Source: Amoebophrya sp. A120 (taxonomy: Eukaryota > Sar > Dinophyceae > Syndiniales > Amoebophryaceae). Taken from it: a stretch of DNA of 64,000 nucleotides. Within the stretch, counting starts at the first letter, position 1. Every line of letters begins with the position of its first letter. Shown here piece after piece: positions 55,101 through 64,000 of this stretch. A program made the translations under genes and the position numbers. Under the pieces are notes generated by a model, which searched no databases, was not told where the DNA came from, and saw only the letters and a program-made list of their open reading frames with translations. The stretch covers positions 2,534,466 through 2,598,465 of the forward strand of contig CAJINV010000010.1 of assembly GCA_905178155.1 (NCBI GenBank), read 5' to 3'.

Positions 55101-58100
55101 TGGCCAAGGGGCGAAAGCCCTAGGCCAGCGCGGGGACTCGGTCCCCGCGTCATGGACTAGGGGCCAGCTGTCGGCGCTTCCCGGACACCGTGCGGCCAAG
55201 GGGCGAAAGCCCTAAGCCAGCGCCGGGACTCGGTCTCCGCGTCGTGGCCTAGGGGCCAGCTGAGCGCGCTTCCCGGACAACGTGTAGCCAAGGGGCGAAA
55301 GCCCTAGGCCAGCGCGGGGGCTCGGTGGGGCCCCGCGTCATGGACTAGGGGCCAGCTGTGCGCGCTTCCCGGACACCGCGCGCGCGGCCAAGGGCGGGGC
55401 AAAGCGAACCCTTAGGGCAGCGCGGGGACTCGGCCCCCGCGCCATGGCCTAGGGGCTGGCTCGCAGCACTTCCCGCGACGCCGTGCGGCAAAAGGGCGAA
55501 AACCCTGCCTAGGCCAGCGCACGCGGGGACCCTCTCTGCCCCCGCGCCATTGCCTAGGGGCCAGCTGTAAGCGCTTCCCGGACGCCGTGCTGCCAAGGGG
55601 CGAAAGCCCTAGGCCAGCGCGGGGACTCGGTCCCCGCGCCATGGCCTAGGGGCCAGCTGCAGGCGCTCCCCGGCGACACCGTGCGGCCAAGTTAGGGGCG
55701 AAAGCCCCAGGCCAGCGCGGGGACTGCTCGCTCGGTCCCCGTGTCATGGCCTAGGGGCCAGCTTTGGGCGCTTCGTTCCCGGACAACGAACGTGCGGCCA
55801 AGGGGGCTAGCTACGAACACTCCCCGGACACCACACCGCGCGGCCGAGGATGGAAGGGGCAGAGAAAAGCCCCAGGGCAGTGCGGGGACTCTGTCGCCGC
55901 GTCATGACCTGGGGGCCGGCTCCCGGCCCGGCACGCGCCAGTTAGTTTCTTTTTTTCTTTTATCTTTGCGCGCGGCAGGCTAATGAATCTAGTGCGCGCA
56001 AGCAAGGGGGCCGCGTCCGCAGGCCCGTCGCGGGTCAGTGAATGCAAGGCGCACCGAGATACCTAGCTGCAGGCGACCTGCCTGGCCAGTGCCACCGCGC
56101 AGACAAATGTAATGCCGGAAGGTCGCCGCACGGGGACTCTGTCCCCGTGCTCGGACCTTGTTTGTCATGCATGTTTTGCATGACCCAGGATGTCCGTAAT
56201 GCACGACCTAGCATCACAGATTTTTAGAGAACTCCCTGATGCCCACTCCGCATGACAAACGCTCTCCCCGCGTAGCACAAACTAGACGCCTCTTGCTGGT
56301 CATGCAATGCAGATTTTTTTAGAGTCCAAAGTTAGCATCACAAGTTCACATCTTTCCAGACCCAGACATTTTTGCATTTGATCTCGGAGCAGTCACAGTG
56401 GCTGGTGGAAAACTTCAAGCAGGTGCAATTTCTATCGTAAGGAAATATCCCCCCTCCCCATATCAAAAACGAAGCCACAGAAATAAATTTGCAATGCTAA
56501 ATTGTGACCACAAATCGTCTCTGTCATGCAAGAAGGCAACTGCACAGGCTCCGCCGCATTATCGAGGCAGTCGGTGATGCTGTTGTGCCTAAAGCGTGGA
56601 CAACGTTTGTAATGCAAGGCGCCGACATAGGCGCCTATGAATGTCGGCGCCTTGCTTCCCAGGGTTGTCATGTGCCTGCAGTCCACTACCGCAAGACAAG
56701 TCTGATTTGTTTACGCAAGTCCAGCATCACAAATTTCCTGGCCGATATGGGGTGGGGGGATTTTTCCTTTCGATAATTTCTGATCCTGGACGAGGCCGAC
56801 CGGTTGGTAGAGCAGGGCCATTTTCGCGATTTGACCAAGATCTTGGACTTTTTGTACAAGGAAAAAAAGGTGGACTTCATTTTGAACCACAGCGACGCAG
56901 CAGGGAAAAATGATGCGAAGAGACAGAAGAAAGAAGATGACACTATTAACCCGAACGACATCGAGCTCGGGGCCCGACGAAAGGCGGAGAAACTCCCGAG
57001 GCTGCAGACGTTGGTCTTTTCCGCCACATATGCATTGCAAAAGTATCGTACTAGTACAAATGGCATGACAAATTTGCCCAGCATGAGAAACGGAATTTGT
57101 CATGCTGATTTGCCTTGGGGCGGAGATTTGTAATGCATGACTGCAATTACTACGAGTGCGATACTTTTGCACAGGATACCACCTTGGCGGATGTGGAGCC
57201 GCTGATGGAAAAGGTCCGGTTCTGCGCCGGCGCGTCGAATGCGTCGAAAATGAACAAACCCGTTGTGATCGACCTGTCGCAGCAGAAGACGAGATTGCTG
57301 GCTGCCGCAAGTGCTGCAACAATAACTAAGAGCGGCAGCGTTTTTCCGGAAAAACTGCGGTTCGAAAGACTCAGTTTTACCAAAGATGAGGACCGGGATT
57401 GCTTGCTGTGTTACTACGTGCTGCAGCAGATCGCCATGCTGCAGCAAAATAGTAGGTCAGGAGCTCCTGCTGATGTTCGTGGAGCAGCACCGAGAACATC
57501 AGCATCGAATAGCGAAGACGCAACAACTATAGATTGCAAAAATGTCTGGGTCTGGAAGAGTGCATGTTTGTCATGCTTGTCTGGCATGACTCTTAAATCT
57601 GTCATGTACGTTACCCAAGAAAAGCCCCATTTTTCTGTCATGCAAAAACGCACTCTGTCATGCAGAATAGGCAACACCTACAAGCTCAGAAACGTGTCAT
57701 GCTGAGCCAGCACTTGTGTACCTTGCTCATGATACGCCAACCAGCATCACAAGTTTCCAGACCCAGACACTTTTACATTTGATAACAACACCAGCTTCTG
57801 TCACGACCCCGAAAATGATCGTGTTCACGAACGCGATTTCCATGGTATCAAATGTAAAAATGTCTGGGTCTGGAAGATTGCCAGGTTTGTCATGCACATT
57901 TTGCATGACTTCTGATGTCTGTGATGCATGCCCTAGCATCACAGATTTTGTGAGGGCTTCCTGATGCCTATACCGCATGACAAATGCTCTTTCCGTGTAG
58001 CAAAACTTGGACTCTCTTTGCTGCTCATGCAATACAGATTTTTTTAGAATCCAAGATCAGCATGACAAGCTGGATTCTTCCAGACCCAGACACTTTTACA

Positions 58101-59993
58101 TTTGATACATGGTTTACCGGCTCTATTCCCTTTTTGGCCTTCTCCTCGGGAGCGACGCGGGGAAGTCGAAACTCGCGGCGATTGTGCCGCAGAAGGGTAG
58201 TACTAGGCGAAACAATGGTCTTCATGGTGGGAAAAAGAATTTTTATGCGGGAAATTCAAAAAGGTCCGCGAACGAGTACCCATTAAATTGCGACGTTTTC
58301 GCCTTGCACAGCAACATGTCCCAGAAGGAAAGGCTCAACAAAATGGACAAGTTCCGAAACAGCGGGGTTGTACTAGATCTTCATGGGGTGTCCTCGTCCA
58401 GAACTTGTGAAGTAGAAGATGGAAAAGAGCAGCAACAAATGCAAAGTCCACCGAAGGACGCGGCCATTCTGATTTGCACCGACTTGGCGGCCCGCGGGCT
58501 GGACGTCCCAGATGTGAACTACGTGGTGCATTATCAGGTAGATAATTAAACAACTGACTGTTTATGTGATTTTGATATTGATTCTGTGATGCAAAAGTCT
58601 CTATTACAAGAAAAAAGTTGGCCTTCTATGCAATCTATCATGATGACAAAGCTTTGAGTAAACAGAAGAACCGTTTCTCAAACATTCGCAGTAAGTGACC
58701 GACAGAGCTGAAGCAATCGTGCCGGTGGGGGTGTGTAGTTGTCATTCTGATGTAATTTGTCGTGTACTATTTTTACGTGCGTGACAGTAACTTGTCGGAG
58801 TGGTTTGCACCACAGCTCCGCCATTGCGCGTTCATTGTGCAGCGCATGCGGGACATTGCTTTACTTTCCTTAGATGTCTGACGACAGGTTTTTTGCACCA
58901 GCAGCTGGTGCATATTTCTTGACTATTATTCGCACGACAAATCTAGTCGCTCCTTATCCAAATGCGACGTGACAAACACAACTAAAGTGATGAATGCAAA
59001 AAGTGCCGCGCCATCCATTTTCGTCGAGTCGCCATTAGCTTGGCCTCGCTGACAACAACTCAAAGGCATCCTGATTTGTGGCAGAATTATACTAGTTTAT
59101 TCGGATATAGAAGACGCGCGGAACAACTTGCCGTACAACGTCGTTGAAAAGGCCGTTATTTTCATTTGCATTTCCGACTCGCCTAGCGCTCAACGTGCCT
59201 GCTTGCCTATTCGGCGCGAAATTAAAACGACCATGACCGAATAATTTTCTTCCTCCAACAAAACAACAGGCTCCGCGTTCCTCCGAGATTTTCATTCATC
59301 GCACGGGCCGGACCGCCCGCGCCGGCAAAGCCGGTACGGCGTTGATCATGCGTGCACCTGGCGACGTGCAGAAATACGACGAGTTAGTAGCGCAGAAGAA
59401 CCTTTTTGGCGAGAAGGGAGACGAACTAATCTTGGAACTGGCGGTTCCGCAGGCCAAGAAGCTCCAGTCGCTGCGGCAACTGTTGGAAAATTGTTCGAAC
59501 TTGGAGAAGCAATTGCACGAGGTGTCCAAAAAGCACAAAGAAAAGGAGTGGTTCAAGCGGCACAGCTATCAACTGTAAAAAAGTCTGGGTCTGGAAACAT
59601 GTAAACTTCTGATGCGCATTTGAGACCAGAAAAAAATCTGTCATGCATGGACCGCAAAAGTTGCTCATTTCTTGTCACCAAAAGAGGGAACTTGTCATGC
59701 GGATTAGGCATCGCCTAACCTGCTCAAAACCTGTGTTGCTAGGACTTGCATGCGAGACCTTCTGTGACATGCACAAGCAGCATCACACTCTTCCAGACCC
59801 AGACATATTTGCATTTGATAACAGCAAGGAGTGCGAGCTGGACTTTTCCGACCTTTCGGACTCGGAGGACGGAGATTTTGGCGGCGGTCACGACGGAGAT
59901 TTTGGGGGTGTGAAGAAGGAAAACAAGGAAAAACTAGCGCAATTGTACAACCAGGTGAAACAAAAATTGCAAAGCGTTTTGAAGTTGGGATGA
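52137..59993 (+). CDS. DEAD-box RNA helicase, DDX24/MAK5 type, 1,157 aa, 8 exons
   Basis: ATP-dependent RNA helicase. The family acts in large ribosomal subunit assembly in the nucleolus. The first 400 residues are Lys/Ser/Ala-rich, typical of nucleolar proteins. Motifs in order: FYRPSAIQQ (Q, about 425), AETGSGKTLAFGLP (I, about 449), PTRELAQQ (Ia, about 533), TPGR (about 605), LILDEADRLVEQGHF (II, about 646), SAT (III, about 726), MIVFTNAIS (IV), TDLAARGLDVPDV (V, about 983) and HRTGRTARAGKAG (VI, about 1011). DEADR-VE-GHF and large inserts between motifs fit DDX24/MAK5. The tail is acidic, then helical. Exons: 52137-54028, 56389-56432, 56781-57028, 57184-57527, 57790-57845, 58113-58537, 59270-59566, 59826-59993. 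One GT-AG intron (58538-59269) and six introners, one of them 2.36 kb. Confidence 0.92.
54110..54380. repeat. Short CCCCAGACA-type tandem repeats in inverted arrangement
   Basis: GGGTATGTTCGGG-type units at about 54112-54150 face ACCCCAGACAC-type units at about 54225-54380. Units are 10-11 bp, and some right-side units vary to CCCCGGGCAGACTTTCGG. Confidence 0.8.
54441..55880. repeat. 92-bp GC-rich satellite array, about 15 units
   Basis: Unit landmarks GGCCAAGGGGCGAAAG recur at 54441, 54533, 54625, 54717, 54809, 54909, 55005, 55101, 55193, 55285, 55385, 55486, 55590, 55684 and 55795. Spacing is exactly 92 in the left units, drifting to 94-111 on the right. Each unit contains CCTAGGCC and GGCCTAGG plus GCGGGGACTCGGTCCCCGC, so each can fold into a strong hairpin. 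Confidence 0.92.
56433..56780. mobile_element. Introner family B (DDX24 gene)
   Basis: B arms, perfect ATTTC repeat. It lies just upstream of the DEAD-motif codons. Confidence 0.92.
57029..57183. mobile_element. Introner family D inside the SAT motif (DDX24 gene)
   Basis: D arms, flanks CCACA/CCACC, directly after the Thr codon of helicase motif III. Confidence 0.92.
57528..57789 (+). mobile_element. Introner family A3 (DDX24 gene)
   Basis: A arms, perfect ACAAC repeat. Confidence 0.9.
57846..58112 (-). mobile_element. Introner family A1, reverse (DDX24 gene)
   Basis: A arms, perfect CATGG repeat, reverse interior. Only a 56-nt exon separates it from the previous introner. Confidence 0.92.
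59567..59825 (+). mobile_element. Introner family A4 (DDX24 gene)
   Basis: A arms, perfect ACAGC repeat. Confidence 0.92.
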
Positions 59994-60763
59994 CATGAAC
60001 TTACTTAATACCTTCTAACCAACGTGGACGATATTCGAATATGATGCGATGAATTACTGAAGAAAGTGATGCAAGTGCGCGAAGAAGTGAAGAAAAGAAA
60101 AACGACATACTAGTGTGGAAGAATTTCACGTACAACTAGCATGTGCGTGAGCTTCTAACCTCATGTGCTGACTTGGACCCTCTGCGACGATTTATGCAGT
60201 TCGTGTTATCGTAGTCGTAGACGTAGTCGTGCCTCCTCCCCCGCCACGTGCATGTTGTGGTCCTGTGATACCCAAGTTTGGCTCGCTACTCTTTCTTCGT
60301 TGACAAAGATTCTGCTTCCTGTATTGCATCCCCGTGGATCATTCGTTGTCGTGTCGGCTCAGAAATGTATAGTACTGGAACACCAAGAACTACGAACTGG
60401 TTCTTTCCGTGCCTTCGTTCACACCGTGCAAAACCTGAACTCGTACATATTTCATTCTCTTCGTCTTCGTTGCAATCTCTGTACGCGTTTTTCGTCCACC
60501 AAGCTGGTCTGGCCGCTGGACAACTCACGAACAAGACCTCTACTCTGGTTTTTTGGTAGAGACCCGTGTCTACTTCAACTTCAGTAAAGACTATTTGGTA
60601 AAATATTTATAAAATCAATCCAGGAACACCCCTGCTTTTCTTCGAAAAGAGTTAGGAAAACCTAGTCCTGCAGAAAATTCCAAGATAGCACAAAGGCCGC
60701 TCTTCTTCCCAACAGAGTACTTATCGTAAATCTTCAAGTAATTTCCGCGGCTGTGAAAAAAAA
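59994..60763. other. Intergenic region
   Basis: 3' flank of the helicase gene and 5' flank of the small secreted protein gene. No introners or gene seen. Confidence 0.55.
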
Positions 60764-61108
60764 ATGAAGAAGGCACTTGTGTTCTCGGTTGCCGCCTCCG
60801 CCGCGGCGATCCAGGCGCCCACGCACCAGTGGATCGGGAAAGAAGACGGGGGAAACTTCTTGGAAGTTGACGCTGGGGCGAAGAAGGTGGGCGCGGGTGG
60901 GAAGAAGGAGATGAAGCCGGCCGAAGACATTCGAACGGCAGCAACTACACTGTTTGTGAAAACGCCGCCCATTTGCAAAAAAGTACGAAAAGACGGAAAC
61001 GCACCAGAGAAGGCGTACGCGCCATGCGGATCCAATCCTTGTTGCAGATCACAAACAATCGAATGGGCTGACGAGACCTGCGTTTGGGGTGCCTGCCTCG
61101 CCCAGTAA
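60764..61108 (+). CDS. Small secreted cysteine-containing protein, 114 aa, intronless
   Basis: A single open exon. It starts MKKALVFSVAASAAAIQAPT, a textbook signal peptide with cleavage likely after residue 15-17. The mature part is basic and ends in a Cys-bearing tail: ICKK, APCGSNPCC, ETCVWGACLAQ, six Cys in total. A purine-rich leader ends in an A-run right before the ATG. It has no sequence match to the two Cys-rich paralogues beyond being small and Cys-bearing. Function unknown. Extracellular or vacuolar location is inferred from the signal peptide. Confidence 0.68.
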   Translation: MKKALVFSVAASAAAIQAPTHQWIGKEDGGNFLEVDAGAKKVGAGGKKEMKPAEDIRTAATTLFVKTPPICKKVRKDGNAPEKAYAPCGSNPCCRSQTIEWADETCVWGACLAQ

Positions 61109-62747
61109 GAGTTTGACTTTGCAATACCAGCAGGTATAGGCTTTTTGTTGTTCACTTAAGCTGCTACCGAGCTAAGAAAAGTTTCGCACCGGGTACTGTT
61201 TCGCAGTTATTTAAGTATTTTCTAGCGTTGCCGAGTCCGATACCGATTCCATATCCAAAGCTTTTTATTGATTTCATTGATCACCTTGTATTCGAATCTA
61301 CCTGATGGAGGTATTCATTTTCGCTTAATCTCTCATCCCTTCCCTCGAACAAACTCAGTCAAAAACTTACCTGCTTTGGGAACGAACCCGCTCGACGCAC
61401 CTGATGGTATGATTTTCTTCACTGCTACGTCGACCTCCATCTATGCCTATCGCCCTCAGCATTTGCGCGTCGTTTCGCGCTAACGCAGTTGCCCGCCTCA
61501 CATCCGTACTAATATTTGTAACCTCCTCCACAACATTTTTGAATGTGTACATGCCCCCAGAGTCTCCGCTGTAATGACATGCCCCCGTAGCTCCCTCGCC
61601 TCTGCTACGCGAATACAATTCCAAAGATGGGCATAAGGAATCCAGATCGATAATTACACTCCACCTTCTTATAGTCATCCTCCCTCCCGATGGAACAAGA
61701 GAAAACCGTTAGCAACCCCCAGCGCTGCCCATCCCACACCCTGTCGAACAGGACTGCTATTGAAACGTTTTCGTGCCTCCACTGAAATCTTTCCTCAACT
61801 CGCCTTTCATACCACGACGCAAAGTATATTTCTTTGTTGACAATGGTCGCGTTTTGGCACTTATATTTTTGTTCGTTTTCGTGTTCGAGAGAGAAAGACG
61901 AAGTGAGGGACCGTGATAAGATTACTATCGGCGAGTAGTTGTCTATAATAGCAAGCACACAGTGAATGTGAATGATCATACTTTTTTTTTGAAGGCAACG
62001 AGATCATCCGCGTCACAAAGCAAAACGATCTGACTTCTGAAGAGGATATGAAGAAAGACCAAGATCAGCGCACTGCGAAGATGAACTTCCTAGCACTATT
62101 ACCTCTTGCGGAGGCAAGATCATCGGTTGTTTTTTTGTCACGGACGTGTATTTAACACGAGCTTCACAATCGACCTTATCCCAATCTCGATCAGCGCTGC
62201 ATGATTCTCGTGCAAAACCCTCGCAATTCAAAGATACGAAAGCTCCGCACTTTGCCAAACTTTTTCCGAAGATCGTCTTGTAGAATTTTATTTCGAGGCT
62301 TTAATACAATAGTACATAGGTTTCGTACAACAGCATATGATGCCTCTTCAACGGTTCCAGTTGAACCGCTCTCGGGCTCTAGAACAGTGGAGGACTTACA
62401 CAAAAGTGTTTTGTGCATGTAAATGATTTGAGGAAGTCGAAGTTTCCGGCACAGATAAAGAAAAATAATCGTACTAGACTCCTTGACCTTGTTCTTTCTC
62501 ATCTGGTTGACGAAGGACGAAGGCGGCAAAAAAAAAAATGAACCGAACCGGCATGGGACCTAAAGCTTTGGCCGCCCGCTCATGATGTGTTAGAATCTCA
62601 ACTGTTACGATGAAATGCAGCGCGGGACCACTACCGTTTTGGAGACAGGAGCATTTGTAGAGCATTTTCCACACCGCTCTGAATAAAATTGACGAAGCTC
62701 GCCGTTCTCTAGTACTACGGCGTGAAGCACACCGGCACCGTAGCGCC
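61109..62747. other. Intergenic region
   Basis: No + strand gene. Two minus-strand ORFs overlap near 61605-61678 (61605-61979 and 61367-61678) and might be exons of a minus-strand gene, but nothing in them is recognisable. Confidence 0.45.
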
Positions 62748-64000
62748 ATGACCTCTCCCAAAAATTCTACCCGGAAGTCTACCACGACGAAATGGGTCCA
62801 GGAAATCAACTGGTCCATGCTGGCCACGTGGGTCACGCTTTTCACCACGGTGCTTTTCAACCTGCAGTTTCAGTTCATCTACCGCAATATGCAGCAGGGG
62901 CCACTTTTCAACACCTTACTGACGGAGTACTCCGACCCGGTGATACTCGACGCGCTCGACCTTCTGGAAGATTTCCAAAAGGCGTCGGCCGGGGCGGTCG
63001 CCAAGGGTGCCGGGGTGGGGCTCGGGGGATCGGGACTCAGTGAGAAAGGGGCGAACAGTATCCAAGGAAAAAGCTGTATTTAGTGTAGCTGTCTTGTTCA
63101 GGTGACAGCATGACAAATTCGTTCTGCATGACCACAGAGAAATCCTGTCATGCACAGCTTGTATGTGAAAACATAAACATCTTTGAAAAAAAAAAAAACA
63201 GGACAGTGTGGGTGGCATGAGAAGTGTAACTGCTTATACATTTTCTGCATCACAGACTTACACTTACAGAGTTTTCTTCTTGCATAAACAGCTTCGGGAC
63301 GGAAAACTGGCAATACGCCTACGACTTATGCGCAGAAAAAAGTGTTTTTACAGTTACGCATTGTATTGCGGGCCAAGCATGACAGAATTTTTCTGTCATG
63401 CACAAAATGCTTGCGCGCCTCGTTTCTTCTGTGTTTTCCCTTATTATCTCTCTTGTGCATTCCACGGCATTCAGAGAAAGTCTGTGTTGCTGAACTTACA
63501 ACAAATGCGTCACTGTAACTGTATACACTTTTTTCTGGCCGCGATAAGATTTCCTGGAATTGCAGTACATAAACCACTACGCATTGGTGCAAATAGGTCT
63601 GGGTCTGGGAAGTAATGGAGATCTTGTCAGGCGTGCCTTGCATGTTTTTTGCTGAAGAACCACTACCGCTAGTACCGCATCAAAAGGTTTCCAGACCCAG
63701 ATCGGTATTTGCACTGCATAATCACCCCCGAGGACGGGAGATCGACCACGCAAGACGAAGGTTGATCTCCTGGTACAGCAAGGTACAGAAGTTGAAGTTG
63801 TAAATAAATGCTATTCATTTTAATAGTCACTCAGCAACTTCTCATGCGGGCAATGAAGCAGCTTTGCGTTGGTATTTTGTCATGCCAAAAAGTTTGCGAG
63901 TGTTTATGTTCTGTTGATGATGTCAGTATCAAAACAGGTACGGCTTTTCTTCGAGTTTGATCTGCTGTCCTCGTCTTACCTGGGCGTCATCCCGGGGGAA
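62748..64000 (+). CDS. Membrane protein gene, 5' part, continues past the window
   Basis: Exons are 62748-63058, 63292-63326, 63552-63577, 63726-63782 and 63938 to the edge, in frame. The start is MTSPKNSTRKSTTTKWVQEI. One membrane segment (MLATWVTLFTTVLFNLQFQF) spans residues about 24-43, after a basic N-terminus. A helical region follows: NWQYAYDFLELQYINHHPRG, then REIDHARRRLISWYSKVRLF. The fourth intron, 63783-63937, is GT-AG. The first three are introners. The segment layout faintly recalls DUF4760-like proteins, but I cannot support that. The C-terminus is outside the window. Confidence 0.72.
63059..63291. mobile_element. Introner family E (right-edge gene)
   Basis: Diverged E arms, perfect AACAG repeat. 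Confidence 0.85.
63327..63551. mobile_element. Introner family G (right-edge gene)
   Basis: G arms, flanks CGACT/AGATT. Confidence 0.82.
63578..63725. mobile_element. Internally deleted introner family A (right-edge gene)
   Basis: Both A arms are present (GGTCTGGGTCTGG, CCAGACCCAGATC), but the element is only 148 nt, the shortest A copy. Flanks ACCAC/ATCAC. Confidence 0.85.

Larger units (their letters stand above)
54029..56388 (-). mobile_element. Giant introner family A1, reverse, carrying a satellite array (DDX24 gene)
   Basis: A left arm at 54029 and A right arm ending about 56383, with a perfect TCGGA repeat (ATCTCGGA if extended). The last 230 bp are an ordinary reverse A1 interior. 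About 2.1 kb of tandem repeats has been inserted near the left arm. Excision joins ATC-TCG-GA to G-CAG in frame. Confidence 0.9.

Noticed and set aside
54441-55880. Regular 92-bp repeats as a CRISPR-like array
   Set aside because: Units are tandem with no variable spacers, and the setting is inside an intron of a eukaryotic gene.
1172-64000. An autonomous transposase or recombinase that could mobilise the introners
   Set aside because: No ORF in the window shows transposase, reverse transcriptase or recombinase motifs. The driver must be encoded elsewhere.

Overview
This is eukaryotic, intron-rich nuclear DNA. I infer a dinoflagellate-lineage protist close to the parasitic Syndiniales (Amoebophrya-like). 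The reasons are: all supported genes lie on the + strand; proteins are swollen by Ser/Gly/Gln/Ala-rich linkers; and the genes are riddled with introner elements, which are short inverted-repeat transposon-like units that behave as introns with non-GT/AG ends. Such introns are known from Amoebophrya. The species assignment is inference.

Layout: 1172-8949, a 905-aa membrane protein ending in a CIA30 domain (20 exons). 10028-12202, a 374-aa membrane protein. 13381-14495, a captured gene fragment between direct repeats. 15353-28992, a NUP155-type nucleoporin (2,035 aa, 31 exons). 28993-31628, intergenic DNA with direct repeats and GC palindromes. 31629-32917 and 36786-37928, two paralogous cysteine-rich small proteins separated by a repeat-bounded element. 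37929-42433, mostly unassigned. 42434-50896, an ATG4 autophagy protease (1,531 aa, 16 exons). 52137-59993, a DDX24/MAK5 DEAD-box helicase (1,157 aa, 8 exons). 60764-61108, a small secreted cysteine-containing protein. 62748 to the right edge, the 5' part of a membrane-protein gene.

By hand I count 86 introners (85 complete, one truncated), about 24.5 kb or 38% of the window. I name 13 families by their arms: A (CTGGGTCTGGAAG), B (GGAAAAATCCCCCCTCCCC), C (AAAACGTCCCCACCCC), D (AAAAGTATCGTACT), E (AAAAACTGTGTAAGTGTAA), F (AGAAAAAAGCGGGCAGGTCA), G (AAAAAAGTGTTACAGTTACA), H (CGAAATCGACAAAATCGAAA), I (AAAAGTGCCCCCCACCCCC), J (AAAAAAAGTTCCTCACGA), K (ACTGTCGCAGTCTCA), L (ACAATCTCAAACGTTACAAT), M (GTAAATTTCCCGT). 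Ends are TATC/TATG-like on the left and GATA/CATA-like on the right, flanked by a 5-bp direct repeat.

One rule (intron = element plus the downstream 5-bp copy) restores an uninterrupted reading frame through every gene. I checked this by exon-length arithmetic for each model. Introner coordinates below follow that rule. The host genes are ordinary housekeeping genes (nuclear pore, autophagy, ribosome biogenesis, probable mitochondrial assembly) plus a few probable secreted proteins. They do not form one pathway. What unites the window is the introner load, including a 2.36-kb introner that carries a 92-bp satellite array.
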